Shown one piece after another: positions 17,622 through 27,161 of a stretch of DNA of 64,000 nucleotides. Source of the stretch: Pseudomonadota bacterium (GTDB lineage Bacteria > Pseudomonadota > Gammaproteobacteria > Pseudomonadales > Moraxellaceae); contig JAEWKT010000005.1 of NCBI GenBank assembly GCA_023393635.1, forward strand, positions 1 through 64,000. The letters run 5' to 3'. The notes beneath the pieces were generated by a model, which was not told the origin of the DNA, ran no database searches, and worked only from the letters and a program-made list of their open reading frames with translations. The position numbers and the translations under genes were made by a program. Numbering within the stretch: the stretch's first letter is position 1; each line of letters starts with the position of its first letter.

Positions 17622-19352
17622 TCACTCACCCAACCAGTGTTTTAATAAGTTTCTGTCTTTAATTTGCAACTTGGCGGTAGGCATCGTTACAGTGTTACTG
17701 GCTAACTCTACTGTTTTTAATTCATCACGCCTGAATAGATGACACTTTATCGTTTGATTGGTGTGATTTTTCGCACAGAATTGCTGGATAAGATGGTTGG
17801 TTGCTTTTAAATCATTCAAGGCAATAATAGTGTCATGTGCAGAAATTCCTGCCTTGGCCCCCGATGAATCCCGTAGTACCTGTTGCACCAGTAAGCCTTG
17901 CGGTGTTTCTTGCACTTTTAGCCCAAGTGGCCAGCTTTTATGCTCATGCGCTAATTCAATACCGACTTGCTCTAATAGGCTTTCTAGCGGTAATTCCTGA
18001 GTGCCATCAATATAATCATCAAAAAATTGATGCAATGACTGCCCTGCTAACGACTGGCAAAGATCAGCGATTGTACTTTCATGCACCTGCTGACCAGTTT
18101 TGGCCTGGCTATAGAGCTGCTGTAATAGCTGATCTAAACTTGCACCATGTTGTCTTAAGGTCAAATCCAGACACATAGCAACCAGTGCGCCTTTATTATA
18201 ATAACTGGTGCCTGCATTATTGCTGTTCTCATCAGGGCGGTAATATTTGATCCATGCGTCAAAACTCGATTCCGCCACACTTTGCACATGCCGCCCAGGG
18301 TTACTTAAATAACGGCTAATTTGTTCTTTTATTAAATCCAGATAAGCAGCCTCATCAATCACACCACTGCGCAGAAGCATTAGATCATCATAGTAAGAGG
18401 TAATGCCCTCAAACACCCACAACAGCGTGGTATAGTCTTCCTGGTGCAAATTTGGTGTGACATAATTATGCGGCCGAATAAACTTAACCATCCAGCTATG
18501 AAAATATTCATGGCTACATAGACCCAAAAAGCGTCGATAATTGCTTGATGGCTGTTCGGGTTCATCTAATTTTGGCAGGTCATCACGCGGCGTAATTAAA
18601 CTGGTTGACTTTTGATGCTCCAGGCCACCATAGCTATTGGCAGTGGCCATCACCATAAATAAATAATCATTAAAAGGTGCATCACCAAATAACTTAATTT
18701 GCGCACTACAAATTTTTTGCAGGTCTGACCCAAGCCTTGCTAAATTGGTTTGATGTCTACCCGAAATTGCCACGCGATGAGTAATATTTTCCGCTTCAAA
18801 AGTAGTAATCGCCTGCTCTGCCAATTCAAGAGGCTGATCAATCAGCTCCGCATAATTTTTGGCACCAAGCTGGTATGCTGTATCACTATTAGTCAGTACA
18901 CTAAGGCCAGTTGCTAGCGTAAAATGCGCTAATCCTTGGGGAATATTCAGGTGTAATTCAATAGGCTGGTTTTCCTGGCCTCCAATACCCATACATACGG
19001 CTGCTGGGTTAACATATAAGCGTTCATTATCAATATAGGCACCGCGCACAGATAAATCATAAGCATACACTTGATATTTTACTTCAATGTCGGTGGATTC
19101 CTGATTATCAAGCTGCCACTGATTCTTGCTTATTTTTTGCAACTTAATGGCTTGGCTGTTTTCACTTGAACAGGCACTAACACGCTCAACATGCTTGGCA
19201 AACTCTCTAATTAAATAACTGCCTGGTATCCACGTGGGTAACCAGATTTTTTGCTGCGGCTCTGCCCGAAACGTGATGCTTACCTCAATTAAATGCTGAT
19301 AATACTGTGTAAACGATAAGCAATAACGAATCATGGGAACCTGCATAGTCAA
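17622..19352 (-). CDS. M61 family (glycyl aminopeptidase-like) metallopeptidase with PDZ domain
   Basis: The 576-residue protein has an N-terminal beta domain (about 1-180), a gluzincin catalytic domain with HEYFH at 281-285, and a C-terminal PDZ-like domain at about 455-550 containing the LLVQQVLRDSSGAKAGI segment. This is the M61 layout. The GTSYYNKGALVAMCLDL block near 370-390 is typical. I see no clear signal peptide, so it is probably cytoplasmic. The family removes N-terminal Gly or Ala residues. The gene stands 98 bases upstream of the ligase-like gene on the same strand. Confidence 0.88.
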   Translation of the reverse strand: MTMQVPMIRYCLSFTQYYQHLIEVSITFRAEPQQKIWLPTWIPGSYLIREFAKHVERVSACSSENSQAIKLQKISKNQWQLDNQESTDIEVKYQVYAYDLSVRGAYIDNERLYVNPAAVCMGIGGQENQPIELHLNIPQGLAHFTLATGLSVLTNSDTAYQLGAKNYAELIDQPLELAEQAITTFEAENITHRVAISGRHQTNLARLGSDLQKICSAQIKLFGDAPFNDYLFMVMATANSYGGLEHQKSTSLITPRDDLPKLDEPEQPSSNYRRFLGLCSHEYFHSWMVKFIRPHNYVTPNLHQEDYTTLLWVFEGITSYYDDLMLLRSGVIDEAAYLDLIKEQISRYLSNPGRHVQSVAESSFDAWIKYYRPDENSNNAGTSYYNKGALVAMCLDLTLRQHGASLDQLLQQLYSQAKTGQQVHESTIADLCQSLAGQSLHQFFDDYIDGTQELPLESLLEQVGIELAHEHKSWPLGLKVQETPQGLLVQQVLRDSSGAKAGISAHDTIIALNDLKATNHLIQQFCAKNHTNQTIKCHLFRRDELKTVELASNTVTMPTAKLQIKDRNLLKHWLGE

Positions 19353-19855
19353 TAAATAGTGATTAAAGCTAATAATTGGGGCGTAAGTTAATCACCTTAC
19401 CTTGCCTAATTCAAAAAGGCAAAACCTTCAACGCTGCCCAGTGAATTAATGCTTAAGTGAATGGAAAGAAATAAGCTATCTGAATCACCTGCTTTGTATT
19501 TTTATTATTCAAAGTTTAATTGTAATTAAAGGCGCAAGAACCATAAAAAAGCGGGATACATGCAAGCGCAACACTTTATTGGCGATCTTGCATAAGTAGT
19601 TTTTTACATGAATACAGCACGCCACTTAATGTTGTTAGACAATCTAAAAAGCAACAAAAAATGGCTATGGCATACTCAGTTTTCCTGCTGAGCTTCAGTT
19701 TTAACCTGAGCTAGCAGCACACAATTGAAGCCAAATATCTTATAGATGAGTTCTTTACTGTGCTTTAAAAATTGGCTTATTTAGATTTTAGCCAACAAAA
19801 ATATTAAGCAAATTTTTTCAATTAACTCTTTTTCTTAAAACTTTGAGTGTTTTTT
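19353..19855. promoter_or_regulatory. Divergent region between M61 peptidase gene and ndh-like gene
   Basis: This stretch of about 500 bases has no credible open frame. It is AT-rich and must hold promoters for both divergent genes. Around 19678-19715 there are two imperfect tandem copies of a CAGTTTT-CCTG-GAGCT unit, which could be an operator or just a local duplication. I see no RNA gene. Confidence 0.35.
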
Positions 19856-21178
19856 ATGAACAACATAACTGCAAACGGTCAAGCAGCCCCACATCGCATT
19901 GTCATTGTGGGTGGCGGTGCAGGTGGCCTGGAACTGGCAACCCGCCTTGGCCATTCATTAGGCAAAAAAGGTAGAGCGCAAATTATTTTAATTGACGCAG
20001 CACTCACGCATATCTGGAAGCCACTATTACATGAAGTGGCTGCTGGTACCATTAACTCGTATGAAGATGAATTGAATTATTTTGCCCATGCCAGCAAAAA
20101 TTATTTTGAATTTCATCTGGGCCGTATGGTAGATATTAACCGCGAGCAAAAGCACGTGATTTTAGCACCACTCAGTAATGGTGAGCAGGTTGAAATAGCA
20201 CCAGAGCGTTATGTACGCTACGATACTTTGATAGTTTCGGTTGGCTCAACCTCTAATGATTTTGGTACGCAAGGCGCAAAAGAACACTGTATTTTTCTTG
20301 ATTCGCGCGCCCAGGCTGATCGCTTTCAGCGTGAGTTTTTAAATCTTTATCTGCAAGCCCAGGCACGTTCACTGTCTGACCAAAACCCGCAACACTTAAA
20401 CATTGCCATTATTGGTGCAGGTGCTACTGGCGTTGAACTTGCTGCTGAGCTGCGTCATGCGGCACACGAGTTTACCCGCTATGGCCTTAATAGTATTGAC
20501 CCGCGCAATGTTAATATTAGCTTGATTGAAGCGGCGGATCGCATTTTGCCAGGCTTACCCCCACAAACCTCGCTCACTGCCGAACGTGAACTTAAAAAAT
20601 TGGGTATTAACGTCCTCACCAACCGCCGTGTGGTGGCTATTGATGAGCATATTATTGAATGTGATGGCGATGTACGTATTGCTGCTAATTTAAAAGTATG
20701 GTCGGCTGGAATTAAAGCACCTAACTTTTTACACCACATTGCTGGCTTAGAGACCAATCGGATTAATCAATTGGTGGTTGGGCCTACCCTGCAAACCACT
20801 CTGGATGCAGATATTTTTGCCTTTGGGGATTGTGCCAGTTATATACCAGCAGGAGAAACTCGCCCTGTGCCGCCGCGTGCGCAAGTGGCCAACCAGCAAT
20901 CTATCCTGCTGGCAAAATCAATGAAAGCGCGCCTAAATGGCCAGCCATTGCCTCATTTTAAATTTACCGACAAAGGCTCTTTGGTATCGCTTAGCGAAAA
21001 AAGCACCGTGGGAAATTTAATTGGTGATATTAATGTGCAAGGCATGCTGGCACGTATCATGTATGTATCCCTGTACCGATTACATCAGGTGGCAATTCAT
21101 GGGTTTTTTAAAACTGGGGTATTAATGGTCAAAGACGTACTGGCACGCACTTCTGGCCCACGCTTAAAATTGCATTAA
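19856..21178 (+). CDS. ndh: Type II NADH dehydrogenase (FAD-dependent, Ndh-like)
   Basis: The protein (440 residues from the ATG at 19856) is a two-Rossmann pyridine nucleotide-disulphide oxidoreductase. The FAD motif GGGAGGLELA is near residue 18 and the NAD motif IGAGATGVELAAELRHA near 187. HIWKPLLHEVAAGT and FAFGDCASY are typical of Ndh. Ndh passes electrons from NADH to quinone at the inner membrane without pumping protons. I prefer ATG 19856 to the GTG nine bases earlier because a GAGT sequence lies about 8 bases before the ATG. Confidence 0.9.
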   Translation: MNNITANGQAAPHRIVIVGGGAGGLELATRLGHSLGKKGRAQIILIDAALTHIWKPLLHEVAAGTINSYEDELNYFAHASKNYFEFHLGRMVDINREQKHVILAPLSNGEQVEIAPERYVRYDTLIVSVGSTSNDFGTQGAKEHCIFLDSRAQADRFQREFLNLYLQAQARSLSDQNPQHLNIAIIGAGATGVELAAELRHAAHEFTRYGLNSIDPRNVNISLIEAADRILPGLPPQTSLTAERELKKLGINVLTNRRVVAIDEHIIECDGDVRIAANLKVWSAGIKAPNFLHHIAGLETNRINQLVVGPTLQTTLDADIFAFGDCASYIPAGETRPVPPRAQVANQQSILLAKSMKARLNGQPLPHFKFTDKGSLVSLSEKSTVGNLIGDINVQGMLARIMYVSLYRLHQVAIHGFFKTGVLMVKDVLARTSGPRLKLH

Positions 21179-21330
21179 GGGCTGCAACCACTAGCTTAAG
21201 CCATTATTTTAGCTGCTTAAGCTAGTGCGATTGAAACAGTTAATAAATGAACAATTGCATTAAAAAAACAAAATATCCTAATAAAACAAGGTATGATGGC
21301 GCATCTTTTTATGAATAATGGAAATCCATC

Positions 21331-21813
21331 ATGGCTGACATTCAAAACGATCAGGTCGTATCTTTTCACTATACGCTTACCGATGAAAACGGTACGGTGA
21401 TTGATAAATCAGAAGGCCAGCCACTGGTATATCTGCATGGTGCAGGCAACATCATTCCTGGTCTGGAAAATGCCTTAACAGGTAAAGTGGTGGGTGACAA
21501 GCTTACCGTAAACGTGCCTGCTGCTGAAGGTTATGGCGAATACAATGCAGAAATGGTGCAAGAAGTGCCACGCAATATGTTCCAGGGTGTTGATGATATT
21601 CAACCAGGCATGCAGTTCCAGGCGCAAACTGATGACGGCATGCAAGTCGTTACGGTTAAAGACGTGAGCGATGAGAGCGTTTTTGTTGATGCCAACCATC
21701 CATTAGCAGGTCAAGACTTGAACTTTGATGTTGAAATTGTAGATATTCGTCCAGCATCACAAGAAGAACTAGACCATGGTCATGTGCATGGTGCTGGTGG
21801 TCATCACCACTAA
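21331..21813 (+). CDS. slyD: FKBP-type peptidyl-prolyl isomerase, SlyD-like
   Basis: The 160-residue protein has the FKBP domain split by an insert-in-flap (IF) domain at about 70-125, as in SlyD. The blocks SFHYTLTDENGTVIDKS, PLVYLHGAGNIIPGLE and VPAAEGYGEY fit the family. It ends in a short His-rich tail with HGHVHGAGGHHH, which could bind nickel or other metals, as the longer SlyD tail does. It is a folding helper in the cytoplasm. A GGAAA ribosome binding site and a strong downstream terminator suggest a monocistronic gene. Confidence 0.92.
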   Translation: MADIQNDQVVSFHYTLTDENGTVIDKSEGQPLVYLHGAGNIIPGLENALTGKVVGDKLTVNVPAAEGYGEYNAEMVQEVPRNMFQGVDDIQPGMQFQAQTDDGMQVVTVKDVSDESVFVDANHPLAGQDLNFDVEIVDIRPASQEELDHGHVHGAGGHHH

Positions 21814-21830
21814 GACCTGTATTGGCAATA

Positions 21831-21858
21831 AAAAGTCGCTATTAAAGCGGCTTTTTTT
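21831..21858 (+). terminator. Rho-independent terminator of slyD
   Basis: AAAAGTCGCT and AGCGGCTTTT pair with one G-T wobble across an ATTAA loop, followed by a T run. Confidence 0.85.
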
Positions 21859-21996
21859 ATGAAAAATTTGCTTATAGCCTATTTTTAATTTAAGCCTTTT
21901 ACAATTGTTAAAGGTAGAAATACATACATGAAATAGGGTTTAATGACTTGCTACCATTAAACCCGTAAAAGCGCTTATTTTATTGATAAACGTGAA

Positions 21997-22905
21997 TTAG
22001 CACTTTAGCTTTTTTTCTACCAACAAAGGTTGTGTCACAGTTTGTGCCAAGAGGATGCCTATCAAGGTAATTGCACCACCAATCATATGGTAGACATGCA
22101 ACCTTTCATCAAGCAATACGATTGCAGCCAAAGCGGTAAATAATGGTAATAAGTTCATAAAAATATTATTACGGTTTGGGCCTAAGTGTCTCACTCCTTC
22201 AATCCATAAATAAGACAACAACACCGATGAAAAGATGCCAGCATAAACAATGAGTGGAATAGTATTAGCGTCTAATTTGGCTTGATCGCTTGGTACCATG
22301 ATAAATAAAGGCAGCATATAAATAAGTGCAAAAATGGCCTGTACATAGGTTGATTGCCATGCAGGAATATTCATTTTCCAGTGCTTGAGTAAGACACTGT
22401 ATAAAGCATAACCAGAGGCAGCAATAAACATTAAGCCATCGCCAAGGTGAATACCTTGCTGTAATAAATCACTTATTTGTCCCTGGCTGACAAGATAAAG
22501 CAAACCAAATAAAGACAACATACCGCCAAATACCATCCCTACAGTCACTCTTTCTTTTAAAATAAGCGCACTTAAAACAATAGTGAGTAAGGGAATCAAG
22601 GCAGTTACTATCGCCATGTTGGTAGCGGTGGTGGTTGCTGCTGCATGATAGGACAGTGATTGAAACAGTGCGACAGACAATAAACCGCCTAAAGCAAGCT
22701 TAGGCCAATGCTTGCAAATCACTTTTAGGTTTTTAAACGCTGGGACTAGGACAAACAGGCTCATAATACCTAATGCTAAAATTAGCCTATAAAAAGTGAT
22801 TGCTGTGGGGGAAATTTCACTCGCTGCCATTTTGGATACAACAACATTGCCCGCCCAAAATAAAATTGCAAAAAAAGGAAATAAATAGGCACGCGGTATA
22901 GTCAC
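21997..22905 (-). CDS. EamA/DMT-family drug/metabolite exporter
   Basis: The 302-residue protein shows about ten membrane segments in two EamA repeats. The first starts at FPFFAILFWAGNVVVSKMA near 8-26 and the second at GDGLMFIAASGYALYSVLLKHW near 157-178. DMT transporters export small metabolites or drugs; the substrate is not predictable. The GTG at 22905 appears to be the start. It diverges from an AraC-type regulator gene across 121 bases, the usual sign that this regulator controls it. Confidence 0.88.
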   Translation of the reverse strand: MTIPRAYLFPFFAILFWAGNVVVSKMAASEISPTAITFYRLILALGIMSLFVLVPAFKNLKVICKHWPKLALGGLLSVALFQSLSYHAAATTTATNMAIVTALIPLLTIVLSALILKERVTVGMVFGGMLSLFGLLYLVSQGQISDLLQQGIHLGDGLMFIAASGYALYSVLLKHWKMNIPAWQSTYVQAIFALIYMLPLFIMVPSDQAKLDANTIPLIVYAGIFSSVLLSYLWIEGVRHLGPNRNNIFMNLLPLFTALAAIVLLDERLHVYHMIGGAITLIGILLAQTVTQPLLVEKKLKC

Positions 22906-23026
22906 AAAAGTACTCCATCTAAAATGCGAAGAACCACTATCTTAATTATGTTGTTAATGGGTTGTCTCACGATAGATAGACAGAAAATAGTGCAAAATGG
23001 ACATTTGATATAAAAAGTGGTTTTTT

Positions 23027-23815
23027 ATGACAGCCTTAACAACGATATCCCCTGACGAACATCGACCTGAATTTGATGGTTTTCCCATGGTTGGAATGGC
23101 AATTGATTATCCAGATCAATACCAGGTCACACCCCACCAGCATCAAAAAGCGCAACTATTATATGCTTTGAGTGGGCTCATGGTTGTAGGGTCTGCTTTG
23201 GGACAATGGGTAGTGCCGCCATCTCGTGGCTTATGGCTGCCAGCACATTGCCAGCACTGGATTCGTATGGTGGGTGAGGTGAAAGTACGGACAGTATTTA
23301 TGCCCAGCCAGCAAGCTACTAAGATGCCAGCAGCGTGTTGTGTATTAAATATCTCGCCTTTATTACGCGAGTTAATTATTTGCACACTCAATATTCCACA
23401 AGATTATACCGCTACTTCTAAACAAGGCCGCTTGATGCAGGTACTTATTGATGAGTTATGCCCAGCACCAGTGTTGCCTATGCATCTGCCATTAGCGCAG
23501 CATCCACGTATTCAATATATATGCAATGAGATATTGCAGCAGCCAGATCAATCATTAACCCTCGTACAATGGGCAAAGTACTTTCATGTACACCCCAAAA
23601 CGATTCATAGGCAATTTATGCAGGAAACAGGCATGACGATTGGTCAATGGCGACAACAGGCCAAATTGCTCATTGCCATGGAAATGCTAGCCAAAGGGCA
23701 AAAGATTTTAGATATTGCACTCGATTTAGGCTATGGCAGCCCCAGTGCATTTACCGCCATGTTTAAAAAGCAGCTAGGCATTGTACCCAGCGCATTCTTT
23801 GCTATCGACAATTAA
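23027..23815 (+). CDS. AraC family transcriptional regulator
   Basis: The 262-residue protein has an N-terminal cupin sensor with the DYPDQYQVTPHQHQKAQLLY block near 28-47 and a C-terminal double helix-turn-helix near 165-258. The end carries the AraC signature ILDIALDLGYGSPSAFTAMFKKQLG. It is divergent from the EamA exporter gene and probably controls it, with the inducer bound in the cupin domain. This type (with HQHxxAQLLYA) is common next to DMT exporters. Confidence 0.9.
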   Translation: MTALTTISPDEHRPEFDGFPMVGMAIDYPDQYQVTPHQHQKAQLLYALSGLMVVGSALGQWVVPPSRGLWLPAHCQHWIRMVGEVKVRTVFMPSQQATKMPAACCVLNISPLLRELIICTLNIPQDYTATSKQGRLMQVLIDELCPAPVLPMHLPLAQHPRIQYICNEILQQPDQSLTLVQWAKYFHVHPKTIHRQFMQETGMTIGQWRQQAKLLIAMEMLAKGQKILDIALDLGYGSPSAFTAMFKKQLGIVPSAFFAIDN

Positions 23816-23872
23816 TTTTTTAAAGGCTGGAGCGGCTTTATTGCACCAACAAATCACGTTCAAATAGCCCCC

Positions 23873-24892
23873 TCAATAGCCTTCTAGCAAGTTCACCGCT
23901 TCATTATATTGCAAGCGTTCACCCTGATCGAGTAACTGGTTAAAATACTGACTCACCACTTGGGCTTGCTCAAGGGTTGACTCTACCTGATACATCGCTT
24001 GACGAAACTCATTGCTTCCTCGCAAGCCCTTGGTGTACCAGGCAATGTGCTTACGTGCAATACGGCAGCCCGAATATTCTCCATAAAATTCGTATAGCTC
24101 ATTGAGATGCTCAAGCAATACCGTTTTCACTTCTAAAATATCAGGAGCTGGCAACTCTTGCCCTGTTGCCAGATAATGGGCAATCTCACGAAAAATCCAT
24201 GGCCGACCTTGTGCTGCACGGCCAATCATGATGGCATCAGCACCAGTTTGTTCTAAGACCAGTTTGGCTTTTTGCGGACTATCAATATCACCATTGGCGA
24301 TGACAGGTATGCTAATTTGCTGTTTTACCTGTGCAATTAATGGATAACGCGCTGAGCCTGTATACATGTCTTCGCGAGTACGACCATGAATTGCCAGCGC
24401 AGCAATCCCTGCCTGCTCTGCCCGTTTGGCCACACGTACAATATTTTCATTGTTATTACAAAACCCAAGACGAGTTTTTAAGGTCACAGGCACATCCACC
24501 GCCGCAACCACTGTATCCAAAATTTGTGCGACTAAATCTTCATGTTGTAACAAAGCAGAACCCGCCAGTTTATTGCAAACTTTTTTGGCAGGACAACCCA
24601 TATTAATGTCAACAATTTGCGCGCCATTGGCCACTTGATAACGTGCAGCTTCGGCCATTTGCGCTGGATCAGAACCAGCTATTTGCGCTGAGATAGGGGC
24701 TATTTCCCTATCAAAATTAGCGCGATATAAACTTTTTTTATTCATGCGTAAGGTTTTATCAGAGGTCATCATTTCACTTACCGCATGACCTGCCCCGAAA
24801 TATTTACATAAAGTCCTAAATGGGCGATCAGTGACGCCTGCCATCGGGGCAACAATAAGGTTATTTTTAAGCTGATAAGGACCAATGCGCAT
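23873..24892 (-). CDS. dusB: tRNA-dihydrouridine synthase B
   Basis: The protein is 339 residues from the ATG at 24892. It begins MRIGPYQLKNNLIVAPMAG like E. coli DusB, which is why I choose this start over a TTG 39 bases upstream. The catalytic Cys is C100 in DINMGCPAKK, and DAIMIGRAAQGRPW near 222-235 is the FMN phosphate-binding block. DusB reduces U17 in the tRNA D-loop. In enteric bacteria dusB is in an operon with fis; fis is not adjacent here. Confidence 0.93.
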   Translation of the reverse strand: MRIGPYQLKNNLIVAPMAGVTDRPFRTLCKYFGAGHAVSEMMTSDKTLRMNKKSLYRANFDREIAPISAQIAGSDPAQMAEAARYQVANGAQIVDINMGCPAKKVCNKLAGSALLQHEDLVAQILDTVVAAVDVPVTLKTRLGFCNNNENIVRVAKRAEQAGIAALAIHGRTREDMYTGSARYPLIAQVKQQISIPVIANGDIDSPQKAKLVLEQTGADAIMIGRAAQGRPWIFREIAHYLATGQELPAPDILEVKTVLLEHLNELYEFYGEYSGCRIARKHIAWYTKGLRGSNEFRQAMYQVESTLEQAQVVSQYFNQLLDQGERLQYNEAVNLLEGY

Positions 24893-25132
24893 AGCAGTCT
24901 GTCTGGAGTAAAACGATGTATATGATAGCAATAACTGTCACAAAATAAAAAACTAGCAACAAAACTTTAGTTTTTACGGTTTAGCCATAAAACTTCTTAC
25001 AACACAGGCACACAAGAGTGCTTTAGACCTACATAAAAAATTGTCAGGATGCAAACACTGAGGTTTAAAACTTTTTTAACCATAATTTTAAGGTTCCAAG
25101 CTTTACAGTTTCAACCAACTCTGGAGTACGTC

Positions 25133-25609
25133 ATGTCAGACCTGTCTAAAATTGCAGAACTAACCCGCGATATTAAATTTACCATGGTGACCTTTGTAAA
25201 CCACGAAGGGCATTTACACTCTGCGCCAATGACTACTCAGGAAGGCGACTTTGATGGAATCGTCTGGTTTATTGGTGCCAAAGATTCAGATTTAGTCCGT
25301 AGCATTCCTAAAAACACACAAGTTAATTTAAGCTATAGCGATACCAGTAATCATAACTATGTCTCTGTTAATGGCACTGCCGAATTAGTAAATGATAAAG
25401 CCAAACTCGATGAATTATGGTCTGATGGCTACAAGGCATTTTTTGAGCAAGGAAAAGAAGACCCAAATATTCAACTGATTAAAGTCACTGGTAATGGCGC
25501 CCAATACTGGGAAGGCGCAGGTCGTGTGGTCAGCTTAATTAAAATGACCAAAGCTGCCATTACTGGCGACCAGGCAAAACTGGGCACTACCGACGCGGTG
25601 AAGTTTTAA
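25133..25609 (+). CDS. Pyridoxamine 5'-phosphate oxidase-like general stress protein
   Basis: The protein is 158 residues from the ATG at 25133, chosen because a GGAG Shine-Dalgarno lies 6 bases upstream; the same frame extends a further 28 codons upstream without support. It matches the COG3871 general stress protein 26 type: a split-barrel FMN-binding domain with MVTFVNHEGHLHSAPMTTQ, IVWFIGAKDSDLV and VNLSYSD blocks, and a WEGAGR C-terminal segment. Members bind FMN or related flavins. The physiological role is not established. Confidence 0.85.
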   Translation: MSDLSKIAELTRDIKFTMVTFVNHEGHLHSAPMTTQEGDFDGIVWFIGAKDSDLVRSIPKNTQVNLSYSDTSNHNYVSVNGTAELVNDKAKLDELWSDGYKAFFEQGKEDPNIQLIKVTGNGAQYWEGAGRVVSLIKMTKAAITGDQAKLGTTDAVKF

Positions 25610-25656
25610 TAAATAGGCTCGGCCCTTGATTATTCAAAACTATTAACTATATAAAG

Positions 25657-25685
25657 TCTCGGCCAAACAGGTCGAGCTTTTATTT
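25657..25685 (+). terminator. Rho-independent terminator of the stress protein gene
   Basis: CTCGGCC and GGTCGAG pair with one wobble across a five-base loop and are followed by CTTTTATTT. Confidence 0.65.
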
Positions 25686-25814
25686 GAGGTCCTTAGTTGT
25701 ATGATTTAAGACTCTTATTCTGCCTCTAAAACATAATATAAATCTCCAAGTATAATTGGTTACAATTTAGACTTATGTCATACTTGCCATTGCCCTAACC
25801 GCTTAAAATACATA

Positions 25815-26990
25815 ATGCCTAACCGAACTATCCACGCTGTCTTATTAAGCGTATTTTCCCTTGTGGGCTGTCAATCGCAAACTGAAGACACTGAAAACAA
25901 GCAGCATAAAATCCTTGATACCAAGCATATTTTTAAGCTTATTCCATCTGCTACCAGCAACCGTATGGCATGGGCCAATGATGTGCATAGCATTATGGAT
26001 CAGCTAAAAATTGAGCGTAATCTCAGTAATACTTGCTCAATTATTGCTGTGGTGGATCAAGAATCTAATTTTGTTGCAGATCCGCAAGTGCCTAACTTGG
26101 GCAAAAAATCCATTAAAGAAATGAATGAACGCCTGGAAAAAAAGTTAGGCAAAAAGATGGCAGGCTATTTTAATGACATGCTGGCCAAATCGCCCTCACC
26201 TGATGACAATTTTTTAATGCAATTAGAGCAGGTTAAAACGGAGCGCGAGCTTGATAATATTTATCGGGAGATGTTTGCGTTTTATACCCAACAATACAAA
26301 ATCAACCTTGTTACCAGTGCTGCCCGTATCATTGCACGACAAAATATTGAAGAAACCTTTAACCCCATTACCACCTTGGGATCCATGCAGGTGCATATTC
26401 GCTATGCCATAGATCACACGCGCAGTGGCAGCAATATTCATAAAATACGTGATGATTTATATACCCAATACGGCGGCTTATATTATGGTATTCACCGCTT
26501 AATGACCTACCCCACCCAGTATGACAAGCCCATTTACCGCTTTGCGGATTATAACTCAGGTATTTATTCCAGCCGTAATGCAGCGTTTCAGCAAATGATT
26601 AATAAACTCAGCAATCAGGACTTAAGCTTGGATGGCGACTTATTAGCCTATAATAAAGAAGGTGATATTCTTTCAGCACCCACTACGACTGAAACCGCAT
26701 TAGGGCAGTTATTTTTAGATGAAGGTATTTTGCTTGAGGCCAAAGACATCCGCCGTGATTTAAAAAAAGAAAAGAAGCAAAACTTTGAAGAAACTGACAC
26801 TTATTTACAAGTAGCCAGCTTATATAAAGAAAAATTCAAGAAATCAGCACCCTATGCCATTATGCCCGAAGTGGTTATTTCTGGCCCTAAATTAAGCCGT
26901 GACTACAATACCAACTGGTATGCCTCAAAAGTAGATAAGCGTTATAAAAGCTGTGTGAGCCGTGGCAAACAGATGGGGTTTAAGCTATAA
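25815..26990 (+). CDS. DUF1615 family lipoprotein
   Basis: The 391-residue protein opens with a signal sequence ending in the lipobox LVGC (Cys19), so it is probably lipid-anchored. The body has the DUF1615 pattern, including DQESNFVADPQVPNLGKK near 78-95 and YRFADYNSGIYSSRNAAFQ near 238-256. The conserved ESNF and NSG/RNAAFQ blocks recall lytic transglycosylase-like folds, but a cell-wall activity is my inference. It converges on proB with a hairpin between. Confidence 0.85.
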   Translation: MPNRTIHAVLLSVFSLVGCQSQTEDTENKQHKILDTKHIFKLIPSATSNRMAWANDVHSIMDQLKIERNLSNTCSIIAVVDQESNFVADPQVPNLGKKSIKEMNERLEKKLGKKMAGYFNDMLAKSPSPDDNFLMQLEQVKTERELDNIYREMFAFYTQQYKINLVTSAARIIARQNIEETFNPITTLGSMQVHIRYAIDHTRSGSNIHKIRDDLYTQYGGLYYGIHRLMTYPTQYDKPIYRFADYNSGIYSSRNAAFQQMINKLSNQDLSLDGDLLAYNKEGDILSAPTTTETALGQLFLDEGILLEAKDIRRDLKKEKKQNFEETDTYLQVASLYKEKFKKSAPYAIMPEVVISGPKLSRDYNTNWYASKVDKRYKSCVSRGKQMGFKL

Positions 26991-27038
26991 CTAAATATTT
27001 GACATGGTTAGAAAATATTATTTTTATTAATAATTACA

Positions 27039-27089
27039 TCACCTCACAGCAAGCTCATTTAAGCAAAATAAAATGACCTGCTGTGGTGA
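27039..27089. terminator. Long imperfect hairpin between DUF1615 gene and proB
   Basis: TCACCTCACAGCA..CTCATTT (27039-27060) and AAATGA..TGCTGTGGTGA (27071-27089) pair with small bulges. The site lies between two converging genes, so a shared terminator fits, although there is no clean T tract. Confidence 0.45.
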
Positions 27090-27161
27090 CTAGGAGTTCT
27101 GGTTAGCGTGATGTGGCATATATCTTAAGGCAGATTGAGTTTCAACTTTACTCAAGGTGCT